A stretch of DNA of 64,000 bases from Promicromonospora iranensis (GTDB lineage: Bacteria > Actinomycetota > Actinomycetes > Actinomycetales > Cellulomonadaceae), in the NCBI RefSeq assembly GCF_028994805.1, contig NZ_JAJQQP010000009.1, positions 62,001 to 126,000 on the forward strand, written 5' to 3'. The position numbers were made by a program, and so were the translations under genes. Each line of letters begins with the position of its first letter. Positions within the stretch are counted from its first letter, which is position 1. This document shows positions 40,726 to 48,367 of this stretch, one piece after another. The notes beneath the pieces are model-generated. The model did no database searches. It was given only the letters and a program-made list of their open reading frames with translations, and had not been told where the DNA came from.

Positions 40726-41724
40726 GTGCAGTCTGTGGTTAAGGCGCTAAGGTCGTTCGGTCGATGGTTCCTCACGGGTCGGACTGCGCGAAAGCCGATC
40801 AGTGCGGACGGTTCCCGCGAACCTGAGTCGGGCTGGTCCTGGCGAGCGCCAGTCACGGTGCTCACGGCGCTTGGTGTCCTTTTCGGGGCGCTCACGTGGC
40901 TGGACAGCCGTGCGGCCAACCGCGAGCAGATTGAGCTGGCGACCGAGGCCAACGAGCGAGAGCGGGCCGACTGGCAACGCGAGGAAGCCCAGCGGGCAGC
41001 GGAGTCGACGACCGTAGCCGAGGGGCCCGTTCGCCTGTCCGCCGGGTACCCCTTCTGGATGGGGCCGAAGGGCTACGCCTTTCCCGACGCGCTGTTGGAT
41101 CTCGGCGGGTTGCCGTGGGACTCGAGTGCACCTGCGCAAGAGCCGGGTTACCGGTGGCTCGCGAGCGGTCCGATCGCATGGGTACCGACGAGCGCATGGG
41201 AGTCGGACGTCGTTGTCGAGGCGACAGCGTCCGGAACGGTCCTGGTGCAAGGTGTCGAGGTACGCGACCGGACGTGTGTCGAACCCCTGGACGGGACTTT
41301 TCTTGGTATGCCCAATGTGGGCGGCCCCGGAGAAGACGCGCCGCCCATCCTCCTTGGGGTGGATGTTGAGGCGCCGCGGCCGGTCACCCGCGAGCGGGAC
41401 GGGCTGAAGGAGTTGGGAGACCCTTGGACCGGCCAGCTCGCGCTGGAAAAGGGTGACGCCCGGGCGGTCTCGGTGCGCTTCGTAGCAGCGACGAAGCACT
41501 GTACGTTCAAGGCCGACCTGGTCGTGCACGCGAACGGCGCCATCCACCGCATCCCCCTCCCTCATGGGTGGGGCGAGAACGGCGCGCCGGACGGCTACAC
41601 GTTCGAGATCTCCGGGCCTGTGGCGTCGTACCAGAATGCCTACTACGTCGAGGCGTACGACGACACGGTGATCCAGACGCTTCCTCTGGACGCGGTGGCG
41701 GGCTTCATCCGATCCGAGGGCTGA
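40726..41724 (+). CDS. Hypothetical single-pass membrane protein
   Basis: A 332-residue protein of no recognised family. A short basic cytoplasmic N-terminus is followed by one membrane helix (APVTVLTALGVLFGALTWL, about residues 41-59), a charged coiled-coil-like stretch (NREQIELATEANERERADWQREEAQRAAE) and a beta-rich C-terminal domain of about 230 residues with three cysteines. The GTG has a good ACGGAGG. Codon third positions look less GC-biased than in flanking genes. It is the first of two genes between the duplicated pdxS ends. Confidence 0.7.
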   Translation: MQSVVKALRSFGRWFLTGRTARKPISADGSREPESGWSWRAPVTVLTALGVLFGALTWLDSRAANREQIELATEANERERADWQREEAQRAAESTTVAEGPVRLSAGYPFWMGPKGYAFPDALLDLGGLPWDSSAPAQEPGYRWLASGPIAWVPTSAWESDVVVEATASGTVLVQGVEVRDRTCVEPLDGTFLGMPNVGGPGEDAPPILLGVDVEAPRPVTRERDGLKELGDPWTGQLALEKGDARAVSVRFVAATKHCTFKADLVVHANGAIHRIPLPHGWGENGAPDGYTFEISGPVASYQNAYYVEAYDDTVIQTLPLDAVAGFIRSEG

Positions 41725-41856
41725 CCGCGAGGCTCCGCGGGCATCGCTACCGGATGCCGTGGGATCTGATCCAGCCACCAAGTGGCGTAGGTCAGCGCGG
41801 TTCAAGAGCATGGAGATGCTCGCGGACCGAACGCACTCGACTGCGACCCGCATCGT

Positions 41857-41944
41857 GCGGATCAGCGACTTTTTCTTTGCAGAACAGCGACTTGGGCTCT
41901 GCAGAACAGCGGGTTGACGCTTGCAGAACAGCGACTTACGAGGT
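41857..41944. repeat. Four direct repeats with 22-bp period upstream of the DUF4143 ATPase
   Basis: Units start at 41857, 41879, 41901 and 41923. The core GCAGAACAGCGACTT is exact in units 2 and 4, while unit 1 (GCGGATCAGCGACTT) and unit 3 (GCAGAACAGCGGGTT) each differ at two bases. The 7-base remainder varies. The period is two helical turns, placing all units on one DNA face. The last unit runs into the probable ribosome-binding site, with the GTG start at 41956. Confidence 0.8.
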
Positions 41945-41955
41945 GTCATAGTGTC

Positions 41956-43218
41956 GTGACCTCGAACGATATCCTGTCTCGCCATGCCCTCCCGTGGGCC
42001 AAGGAGCTCGTCGATTCCTTCCCTGCTGTCGTCGTCGAGGGTGCGCGACAGGTGGGCAAGAGCACACTCGCGACGATGCTTGTCGAGGGCTCGGAGCGCC
42101 CTGCGCGTTACCTCACCCTGGACGACGACGTCATGCGCGCCGCCGCGCAGAACGACCCGCAGGCCTTCGTGAATCAGATCCCCGACGGGATGCTCGTCAT
42201 CGACGAGATCCAGCGTGCCCCCGAACTGTTGCTGCCGATCAAGGCGTCCATCGACCGGCACCGCACCGCGGGCCGGTTCCTTCTCACCGGGTCGGCCGAC
42301 CTCCTGCGGCTCGAACGAACGCCGGACTCTCTCGCGGGCCGAGCGGTCACATTGCCGCTGCGGACCTTGAGTCAGGGGGAGATCAACGGTCGTCTCGACG
42401 ACTTCGTGACCCGCTTCGTTGCCGGGGTGGATCCCTTTGACGTCCGCTCGACAGTCTCGCGTGAGGACTACGCGAACCTCCTCGCAGCAGGCGGATATCC
42501 GGAGGTCTTCCGGCGGTCACCGCGACTGCGTGCAGCCTGGTTCGATGGATACATCGACCGCATCGTCCAGCGCGACGCCCGCGATGTCCGGCGCCTCGTC
42601 GACGGGAACCGCTTGGCGACGGTCCTGCGCCTGGTCGCGGCGAACCAAGCCGGTGAGGTGGTCCGCGCCCGCCTCTCGCGAGACGCCGATGTCCCCGAGA
42701 CGACCATGACCGCTTACCTCGATCTCGTCGAGACGCTGTATCTCGTCGAGAGGATTCGACCGTGGACGGGGAACCTCACGACCCGCCAGGCTGGCAAGGC
42801 CAAGGGGCTCGTCACCGATTCCGCGCTCGCCATGCATCTCTCGGGCGTCACACCGGCCCGTGCTGCTGCACTCGTCGGCGGCGGCGAGCTGCTGGGTCCT
42901 CTGCTGGAAGGTCTCGTGGTCTCCGAGCTGCGCAAGCAGCAGACCTGGAGCGATACCCGGTTCTCCGTCTTCCACTACCGCGAGACGTCGGGTGTGGAGG
43001 TGGACGTCCTCCTTGAGCTCGACGACGGCCGGGTCCTCGGCCTCGAGGTGAAAGCGAAGCAGACCTACAAGCCCGAGCACTTCCGTGGTCTGCAGCGGCT
43101 TGCCGAGCGTCTGGGCGACCGGTTCCTGGGGGGAATCGTGCTCGGCACTGCGGACCAGGGTGTGCGGTTCGGCGAAAAGCTCGTCGGGTTGCCCATCGCC
43201 TCCCTGTGGGAGCTCTAA
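41956..43218 (+). CDS. AAA ATPase with DUF4143 domain
   Basis: A 420-residue P-loop ATPase of the AAA_14/DUF4143 family. Walker A: VVEGARQVGKSTLATML; Walker B: GMLVIDEIQRAPELLLP; a sensor segment FLLTGSADLLRL. The C-terminal DUF4143 part contains GLLVTDSALAMHLSG-like sequence and a restriction-endonuclease-like core (HYRETSGVEVDVLLELDDGRVLGLEVK: D...ExK pattern), as in this family. The GTG at 41956 is chosen from homologous N-termini (LPWAKELVDSFPAVVVEG); the ribosome-binding site GAGGTG is within the last 22-bp repeat. Biological role of the family is largely unproven; mobility and defence-like contexts are common. It is followed by the duplicate of the pdxS end. Confidence 0.87.
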   Translation: MTSNDILSRHALPWAKELVDSFPAVVVEGARQVGKSTLATMLVEGSERPARYLTLDDDVMRAAAQNDPQAFVNQIPDGMLVIDEIQRAPELLLPIKASIDRHRTAGRFLLTGSADLLRLERTPDSLAGRAVTLPLRTLSQGEINGRLDDFVTRFVAGVDPFDVRSTVSREDYANLLAAGGYPEVFRRSPRLRAAWFDGYIDRIVQRDARDVRRLVDGNRLATVLRLVAANQAGEVVRARLSRDADVPETTMTAYLDLVETLYLVERIRPWTGNLTTRQAGKAKGLVTDSALAMHLSGVTPARAAALVGGGELLGPLLEGLVVSELRKQQTWSDTRFSVFHYRETSGVEVDVLLELDDGRVLGLEVKAKQTYKPEHFRGLQRLAERLGDRFLGGIVLGTADQGVRFGEKLVGLPIASLWEL

Positions 43219-43589
43219 CTGGATTCCCTGGTGACCTGAGGTCTGCTCGGGTGCGCGACAATCTTGGACCACGGCATCAACGTCGAGGAGGAGCCGGCGC
43301 CGGTGCGGCTGGCGGAGCGCGGCTGGTGACGTTCTGTCCTGTGGGCGTTGCTCTGCCCTAAGGAACTGGAGAGGCCCCGCGGACTTGGTGTCCGCGGGGC
43401 CTCTTTGTCTCCTGGTGCGCGCCCGGAAGGGAGAGCCAGCACGGTCCGCTGAGGGACGCTGACCGCAGCGGACCGTCCTGAGCCCTCGCGTTACGCGCGC
43501 AGGAAGCTCAGCCATCACCGGCGCCACACCACGCCGCGGAACGAGGTGAGAAGACCTCGGTTGCAAATCACCTTGTGTCGTCTGTTGCC
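43219..43589. other. Gene-free stretch with pdxS-end remnant and inverted repeats
   Basis: The stretch holds the remnant pdxS end (43272-43331), its terminator (43371-43403) and an inverted repeat ACGGTCCGCT / AGCGGACCGT (43441-43476) that may terminate the minus-strand hydrolase gene. Nothing coding is recognised in 43477-43589. Confidence 0.7.
43272..43403 (+). pseudogene. Direct repeat, distal copy: remnant of pdxS 3' end plus terminator
   Basis: Bases 43272-43331 exactly repeat the last 58 bases of pdxS and two bases beyond, encoding [18 protein letters not shown] and the stop, but with no gene body in front. The adjoining 3' UTR is diverged (for example GTTCTGTCCTGTGGGCGTTG against GCTCTGTTCCCAGGGCGTTG). 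The hairpin arms are 43371-43383 and 43391-43403 (GAGGCCCCGCGGA), so the stem is preserved with changed sequence. Confidence 0.88.
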
Positions 43590-44393
43590 CTATCGGCCCG
43601 GCCGTCCGAGGGCAGCGACCTCGCGCACGGCGACGGCCACGGCCCGGGAATCCTTTCGCAGGACGCTTCCATGGTTGCTTCCTACCTTCGCGCTCACCTT
43701 CAGGTTCGGGTTGCGGACCAGCAGCGGGTCGATGGACTTGCGCATCTGCTCCTGCAAGTCGTCGCGGCTTCCGACCGCTTCACCGGAGGCGACGACGTAC
43801 CGGACGGGCACGGCCATGCCGACGACCACGGGCTCGAGGGCGGCATGGAGCAGGTGGGACTCGATGGCGAGATCCGCATGGGTCTCGGCGGAGAACCGCG
43901 CGGCCAGACCCAACGGGCGCACCAGTGGCATCAGCGGCCTCATTCGCTTGAACACCTTCCGGATCTCGTCGTGGCCGGCCTCGTCGGTCCAGCCGACCGG
44001 ATACGGGCCATCGACACCGACCACACCCAGCGCGCGGGCTGGGTTTCGACTCGCCCAGTGCACACCGAGCAGGGCTCCGTACGACCAACCGACCAGCAGT
44101 GGACGGTCCACGCCCCTCGCATCGAGGACGGCGTCGATGTCGCGCATGCAGGCCTCGAACGAGTAGTCGGTCGCGAGCTTCGACTTCCCGCGGGCCCGTT
44201 CATCGAAGGTGATGTGGCGGTAACCCGGCCCGAGCTCGGCGATGACGCGCCGCCAGTGCCGCTTGGAGGCGTATGAGCCGTTCAGGTAGACAACGGGGGT
44301 GCCCGGACCACCGGTGTCTGTGACGGCAAGGGCCGTGTCGTCGATCGGGACCATGCCGGTCCATGCCGCGATGCGGGCGGTCGCAGAGGTCAT
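43590..44393 (-). CDS. Alpha/beta hydrolase
   Basis: A 267-residue Ser-type alpha/beta-hydrolase. The oxyanion region VVYLNGSYASKRHWRRV, the strand HITFDERARGKSKL and the nucleophile elbow LLVGWSYGALLGVHW are present; the active-site His is in KVGSNHGSVLRKDSR. The GAAGGAGACATC ahead of ATG 44393 is a strong start signal. No signal peptide. Substrate unknown. Followed on the same strand by nothing; preceded by a VOC protein gene whose stop is 13 bases away. Confidence 0.85.
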   Translation of the reverse strand: MTSATARIAAWTGMVPIDDTALAVTDTGGPGTPVVYLNGSYASKRHWRRVIAELGPGYRHITFDERARGKSKLATDYSFEACMRDIDAVLDARGVDRPLLVGWSYGALLGVHWASRNPARALGVVGVDGPYPVGWTDEAGHDEIRKVFKRMRPLMPLVRPLGLAARFSAETHADLAIESHLLHAALEPVVVGMAVPVRYVVASGEAVGSRDDLQEQMRKSIDPLLVRNPNLKVSAKVGSNHGSVLRKDSRAVAVAVREVAALGRPGR

Positions 44394-44406
44394 GATGTCT
44401 CCTTCT

Positions 44407-44838
44407 TCAAGATCGGAAAACGTGGTCGGGGATCGTCTGTGACGAGTCGGAGTCAGCGCGGGTGACCCACGTGACGAGCTGCCAGACGATCCCGTTGGGG
44501 TCGGCGAACTGGCAGTAACGCTCACCCCAGGGCTCGGTCGCTGGCGCGCTGATCACCCGGGCGCCGGCTGCCGTCATGCGCGCGTACTCGGCGTCGATGT
44601 CGTCGACGACGAAGGCGAGCAGCATGCCCTGCCCTGCAGAGCTGGCGATCTCGGCGGGCTTGAACGTGCCGAGCCCTGTGCGCAGGAAGATCACGTTGAT
44701 TCCTGCGTCGGGATGCTGCAGCGAGACGAAGCCGTCGGCGGACATCGCCTCGGTGAAGCCGAGATGGGTCTTCGCGAACTCGGCGGATGCCGCCTCGTCA
44801 GCGACATTGAGGGATAGGGCTGTGGCGCGCACCTGCAT
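44407..44838 (-). CDS. VOC-superfamily (glyoxalase/bleomycin-resistance fold) protein
   Basis: A 143-residue protein with the paired beta-alpha-beta-beta-beta layout: ATALSLNVADEAASAEFAKTHLGF in the first half and GMLLAFVVDDIDAEYARMTAAGARV with PWGERYCQFADPNGIVWQLV in the second. The metal-ligand positions (His/Glu) are not all obvious, so activity is uncertain. ATG 44838 is favoured by GAGGA upstream; ATG 44853 is an alternative. Probably cotranscribed with the alpha/beta hydrolase. Confidence 0.85.
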   Translation of the reverse strand: MQVRATALSLNVADEAASAEFAKTHLGFTEAMSADGFVSLQHPDAGINVIFLRTGLGTFKPAEIASSAGQGMLLAFVVDDIDAEYARMTAAGARVISAPATEPWGERYCQFADPNGIVWQLVTWVTRADSDSSQTIPDHVFRS

Positions 44839-44879
44839 GGTGGTTCCTCTCATCTGGGCTGGGAGTGTGCGGTACTTGC

Positions 44880-45465
44880 TTACGGTCGGCCGACCGCGAG
44901 TTCAGGATTCGGCACGGCGTGCTCTGCGGCTCGGCTGACCTGCTCCCAAGACGACCAGGTCTCGATCCGCTGACGCGAGAGTTGGTGCGCCAGGTCGTAG
45001 ACCATGCTGCCGAGCAGGAGCCTCAGCGGCGGTTCGTCGCTGTCGACAAGAGTGAGCATCGCCTCAGCGGCGAGCTGCGGGTCGCTGTCGACCGAGCCCT
45101 CCACCCACTGCTGCTCGAGCACGGCCCGCAGTGGGCCGTACGCGTCGGATGGTGTCGTCGAGACCATGCCGGAGTAGAGGTTGGTCCAGTAGCCGCCGGG
45201 CGGCACGATGGTGACCTTGACGTCGGCCGAAGCGCGCGACGGCGTCCGCCACGGCGGCTTCGACCGCGTTCTTGTCGGTCACGTCGAGCTTCAGCGCGAG
45301 GACGCGGTCGCGGTGACGTGCGTCGAAGTCGTCGGTCGTCGCGGTCCGTGCCGCGGCAACCACGCGATCTCCGCGCTCGAGCGCCGCCAGGGCGAGCGCG
45401 CGCCCCACGCCTCGGCTGGCGCCCGTGATGAACCACGTACGGGGTGATAGGGAACTCTGTCGCAT
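44880..45465 (-). pseudogene. Short-chain dehydrogenase pseudogene with internal deletion
   Basis: The first 79 or so codons from ATG 45465 encode the Rossmann half (TWFITGASRGVGRALALAAL, LALKLDVTDKNAVEAAVADAVARFG). Around 45222 the frame shifts and the sequence resumes with the C-terminal part of an SDR (VKVTIVPPGGYWTNL, then ...SMVYDLAHQLSRQRIETW). Roughly 90 residues including the NNAG, catalytic Ser and Tyr-x3-Lys segment are missing. The gene cannot make an active SDR. The upstream inverted repeats suggest it was once regulated by a divergent TetR. Confidence 0.82.
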
Positions 45466-45486
45466 CGCCACTCCCAGAGATATGAG

Positions 45487-45505
45487 ACGAGACGGTTCGT
45501 CTCGT
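45487..45505. promoter_or_regulatory. Palindromic operator upstream of the SDR pseudogene
   Basis: ACGAGACG-GTT-CGTCTCGT, perfect 8-base arms. Related half-sites (CGTCTCGT) recur at about 45550. It suits a TetR-type regulator, whose own gene seems to be the decayed fragment next to it. Confidence 0.6.
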
Positions 45506-45578
45506 TGCGAGGACCATAGCAGTGGCGCTCTCGTTTTGCAATACGCAACGTCTCGTCTCGCGTTGATGTAGTGGCCGC

Positions 45579-45665
45579 ATGCCGAATCCCGACCCCGCGC
45601 GCGCAACGAGAAGTCTCGCCGCGCCGTTCTCACCGCGACGCTCGACCTCCTTCGCGACCTGCTGT
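45579..45665 (+). pseudogene. Remnant of a TetR-family regulator gene (N-terminus only)
   Basis: ATG 45579 opens MPNPDPAR; after a one-frame shift near 45600 the DNA reads RNEKSRRAVLTATLDLLRDL, a typical start of a TetR DNA-binding domain, and then stops resembling anything. It sits divergent to the broken SDR gene, as intact regulator-SDR pairs usually do. About 27 codons survive. Confidence 0.5.
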
Positions 45666-45699
45666 GCCCCCGGCTCAAGGTGCCCGGCGCACGCCGGGC

Positions 45700-45730
45700 T
45701 TGACCTTAAGTCCGGTTGAGGTCCTAGCGT
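45700..45730 (+). promoter_or_regulatory. MerR-family-type promoter with 19-bp spacer
   Basis: TTGACC (45700-45705), 19-base spacer, TAGCGT (45725-45730). The spacer holds an imperfect palindrome GACCTTAAGT-CC-GGTTGAGGTC, the layout of SoxR/MerR-activated promoters, where a MerR-type protein compensates for the overlong spacer. No MerR-type gene is in the window. Confidence 0.7.
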
Positions 45731-45769
45731 CGGGGAGGCCGCATCGCGCACCACTCATCGGAGGAACAC

Positions 45770-46435
45770 ATGGCATCCGCGGGAGACAGCCCTCTGGGCA
45801 CGCCGATCGAAGGGCTGCTCGCCACACCGACGTCGCGGCTCCCGTACCAGCACAACGTGCTGCTGCGCTCGTACGTGCTGCAGCGGCCGCAGGGCAACCT
45901 GATCGTGTACAACTCGCCCGGCGTGAGCGAGTCGGCGGACGCGATCCGCGCTCTCGGCACCCCGGCTCGTCTCCTGGTGAACCACGGCCACGAAGCGATG
46001 TACGGGCAGCCGGACCTGGACGTGCCCGTCTGGGTCCACGAGGACGACCATGCCAAGGTGGCGAGATCGCTCGACGTGGCGGGTACCTTCGGCGGCCGGG
46101 AGATGATCGACGACGACCTCGAGGTGATCCCTACCCCCGGCCATACCGCGGGGACCGCCTCCTACCTCTGGGACAACGGCGCCCACCGCTTCCTCTTCAC
46201 GGGCGATTTCGTCTGGATCGAGCACGGCGAGTGGAAGGCGGTGGTCCTGAGCCCTGAGCTTCGCCGCGACTACCTCGACAGCCTCGCGCTCGTGCGCGAG
46301 ATCGACTTCGACGTGCTCGTACCGTGGGGCGCCACCGACGAGGGCCCGTCCTGCATGCTGGTGGCGGACCGGTCAGAGGTGCGCCGCAGGATCGACGCGA
46401 TCATCGATCGGGTCAGGTCCGGCGGCGACCGCTGA
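45770..46435 (+). CDS. Metallo-beta-lactamase-fold hydrolase
   Basis: A 221-residue protein of the MBL fold. The second half has VIPTPGHTAGTASYLW and RFLFTGDFVWIEHG, usual MBL motifs 3 and 4. The classical HxHxDH zinc motif is not present in full (VNHGHEAMYGQPDLD), so zinc binding and hydrolysis are uncertain; similar reduced members occur in actinomycetes. A strong GGAGGA precedes the ATG. The promoter is of MerR-regulated type, suggesting induction by a redox, metal or drug signal. Confidence 0.8.
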   Translation: MASAGDSPLGTPIEGLLATPTSRLPYQHNVLLRSYVLQRPQGNLIVYNSPGVSESADAIRALGTPARLLVNHGHEAMYGQPDLDVPVWVHEDDHAKVARSLDVAGTFGGREMIDDDLEVIPTPGHTAGTASYLWDNGAHRFLFTGDFVWIEHGEWKAVVLSPELRRDYLDSLALVREIDFDVLVPWGATDEGPSCMLVADRSEVRRRIDAIIDRVRSGGDR

Positions 46436-46478
46436 CCGTCCGGCGAGTCGTGGACCTGTGACGGTCGACCCGGCCGCT

Positions 46479-47978
46479 CTACCAGGGTGACGGCTCGTAG
46501 TCCTTGAGGAAGCAGCCGTACAGGTCGGTCCCGGCCTCACCCTGGACGATCGGGTCATAGACGCGGGCGGCGCCGTCGACCAGGTCGAGGGGCGCGTGCC
46601 AGCCCTCGGCGGCGAGCCGCAGCTTCTCCTGGTGCGGGCGCTCGTCCGTGATCCACCCGGTGTCCACCGCGGTCATCAGGATCCGGTCCTTCTCGAACAT
46701 CTCCGCCGCGGAGGTCCGGGTCAGCATGTTGAGGGCGGCCTTGGCCATGTTGGTGTGCGGGTGTCCCGCGGACTTGTACCGGCGGGAGAACTGCCCCTCC
46801 ATCGCCGAGACGTTGACGACGTACCCGCGTCGCGTCTTGGACGTCGCGGCACGCATCGCGGGCCGCAGCCGGGAGATGAGCAGGAACGGCGCGATCGCGT
46901 TGCAGAGCTGGACCTCCAGGAGCTCCAGCGGATCCACCTCGTCCACGACCTGGGTCCACGAGTTGGTCGTCTGGAGGTCGGGGAGAAGCCCTCCGGCGTC
47001 GACGGCCGTGCCGGCCAGGTGGGCGTCCAGGGAGGCCGAGCCCGCCCGGAGTGCCAGTGCCGTCAGGGACGCCGCGCTGTGCATCGCGACGGCGTCGGCC
47101 TGCGACTGCCCCTCGTGGTGGGCGACCGACAAGCCGGTCAGGGCCCCCGCGATCGCGGCCGGGTGCGCCTCCGAGATGCGGTCGAACGTGACCATCTCCG
47201 GCGCTTCCAGCCCGTGGGGGAGCGGGGCGACCGGCGCCGACTCGCCCGTGACGAGCTGCGAGTAGGACCCCGGGGACCGGCGGACCGTCTGGCAGGCGTT
47301 GTTGACCAGGATGTCGAGCGGGCCCGCCGCGGCGACGTCGTCGGCCAGGGCGATCACCTGGGTGGGGTCGCGCAGGTCGATGCCGACGATCTTGAGCCGG
47401 TGCAGCCAGTCGGCAGCGTCGGGCATCGCCGAGAAGCGGCGCACCGCGTCCTTCGGGAAGCGGGTGGTGATGGTGAGGTGCGCGCCGTCGCGCAGCAGGC
47501 GCAACGCGATGTACATGCCGATCTTCGCGCGGCCCCCGGTGAGCAGGGCGCGGCGGCCGGTCAGGTCCGTGCGCTGGTCGCGCCGTGCGCGGCTCTTCGC
47601 GGCACAGTCCGGGCAGAGGTCGTGGTAGAACGAGTCGACCAGCGTGTAGTCCGTCTTGCAGATGTAGCAGCCACGAGCGGTGCGCAGCTCCCCGGCGAAC
47701 GTCCCCGGCGCGGTCGAGACCAGCGGGATGCCTGCGGTCTCGTCGTCGATCCGCGCCGCCGAACCGGTCGCCGTCTTCTCGATGACGCTCCGGTCGTGCG
47801 CCTGAAGCTCCTCGCGGACCGCGGCCTTGCGGGACTTCTTGAGCAGCTTCCACATGTAACCGGTCGCCCGTTTGACCGTCTGGACGTCGGGATGGTTGGG
47901 GTCGAGGTCCTTGAGGCTCCCCAGCACCCGAAGGGTGGTGGCGAGCTCGTCCGGGTCGATCCCCGCGTTCGTTGGCAC
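46479..47978 (-). CDS. Unusual large SDR-family oxidoreductase with Cys4 motif
   Basis: A 499-residue protein, about twice normal SDR length. An N-terminal helical region (TLRVLGSLKDLDPNHPDVQTV) precedes a Cys4 element (CYICKTDY...LCPDC, about residues 103-125) resembling a zinc ribbon. The SDR Rossmann part follows: RRALLTGGRAKIGMYIALRLL, IVGIDLRDPTQVIALADD, LDILVNNACQTVRR, a catalytic-type YVVNVSAMEGQFSRRYKSAGHPHTNMAKAALNML. GHPHTNMAK replaces the usual YxxxK neighbourhood, with the active Tyr possibly absent. The GTG at 47978 is tentative. A 60-bp piece of this gene (46996-47055) recurs at 50661-50720. Function unknown. Confidence 0.8.
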   Translation of the reverse strand: MPTNAGIDPDELATTLRVLGSLKDLDPNHPDVQTVKRATGYMWKLLKKSRKAAVREELQAHDRSVIEKTATGSAARIDDETAGIPLVSTAPGTFAGELRTARGCYICKTDYTLVDSFYHDLCPDCAAKSRARRDQRTDLTGRRALLTGGRAKIGMYIALRLLRDGAHLTITTRFPKDAVRRFSAMPDAADWLHRLKIVGIDLRDPTQVIALADDVAAAGPLDILVNNACQTVRRSPGSYSQLVTGESAPVAPLPHGLEAPEMVTFDRISEAHPAAIAGALTGLSVAHHEGQSQADAVAMHSAASLTALALRAGSASLDAHLAGTAVDAGGLLPDLQTTNSWTQVVDEVDPLELLEVQLCNAIAPFLLISRLRPAMRAATSKTRRGYVVNVSAMEGQFSRRYKSAGHPHTNMAKAALNMLTRTSAAEMFEKDRILMTAVDTGWITDERPHQEKLRLAAEGWHAPLDLVDGAARVYDPIVQGEAGTDLYGCFLKDYEPSPW

Positions 47979-48367
47979 CCCGTAGGGTAACCGGCGCCCG
48001 GGCCCGGTGCCCAGATCGGTCCACGCGAAGCGCCATCGCTGCGTGCCCGGCGGCCCTCACCCTTGAGCGTGGCCGCTCCGGTGTCTTCCGCGTCGGAACA
48101 GGCGGGACGTCGTTCCGGCTCCTCGGCACAGCGCGCGACGACTCCTGCCGCGCTCAGCCCTAATCGATTAACAAAGCGGCATCCGTTGACGCCGGGCAAA
48201 CGCTTACCTTACGGTCGTCCACGCCGATTGGATCGATTCAAGTTCGGTGTCGGATGACATCGCGGCAAGGGAGCCCGTCTCCCTCGTCGCGCCTCGCCAG
48301 ATCCCCGGCCGTGCCCGAAACGGCCGCGCCGCAGCACAGTCGAGCCAGCTCAAAGAGGAGCGAAACA
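47979..48367. other. Gene-free region with promoter elements of the rhamnogalacturonan lyase gene
   Basis: No gene is recognised in 47979-48160. Further on are the palindrome TAATCGATTA (48161-48170), a possible promoter TTGACG-17-TTACGG (48186-48214) with GCAAACGCTTACC inside it, which resembles half of a LacI-family operator, and GATCGATTC (about 48231). The lyase leader of about 150 bases then runs to a GAGGAG ribosome-binding site. The palindromes are candidate regulator sites. Confidence 0.55.

Larger units (their letters stand above)
45466..45769. other. Divergent regulatory region with TetR-type operator, regulator remnant and MerR-type promoter
   Basis: Between the SDR pseudogene and the metallo-beta-lactamase-fold gene lie a palindrome (45487-45505), a decayed regulator start (45579-45665) and a long-spacer promoter (45700-45730); these are listed separately. 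Nothing else coding is seen. Confidence 0.6.

Noticed and set aside
41857-41944. CRISPR array
   Set aside because: Unit length is 22 bases in total with only a 7-base variable part, far too short for repeat-spacer units, and no cas gene is present.
40630-43271. Insertion sequence or integrative element with its own recombinase
   Set aside because: The two genes between the pdxS-end repeats show no transposase, integrase or terminal inverted repeats; the mechanism of insertion remains open.
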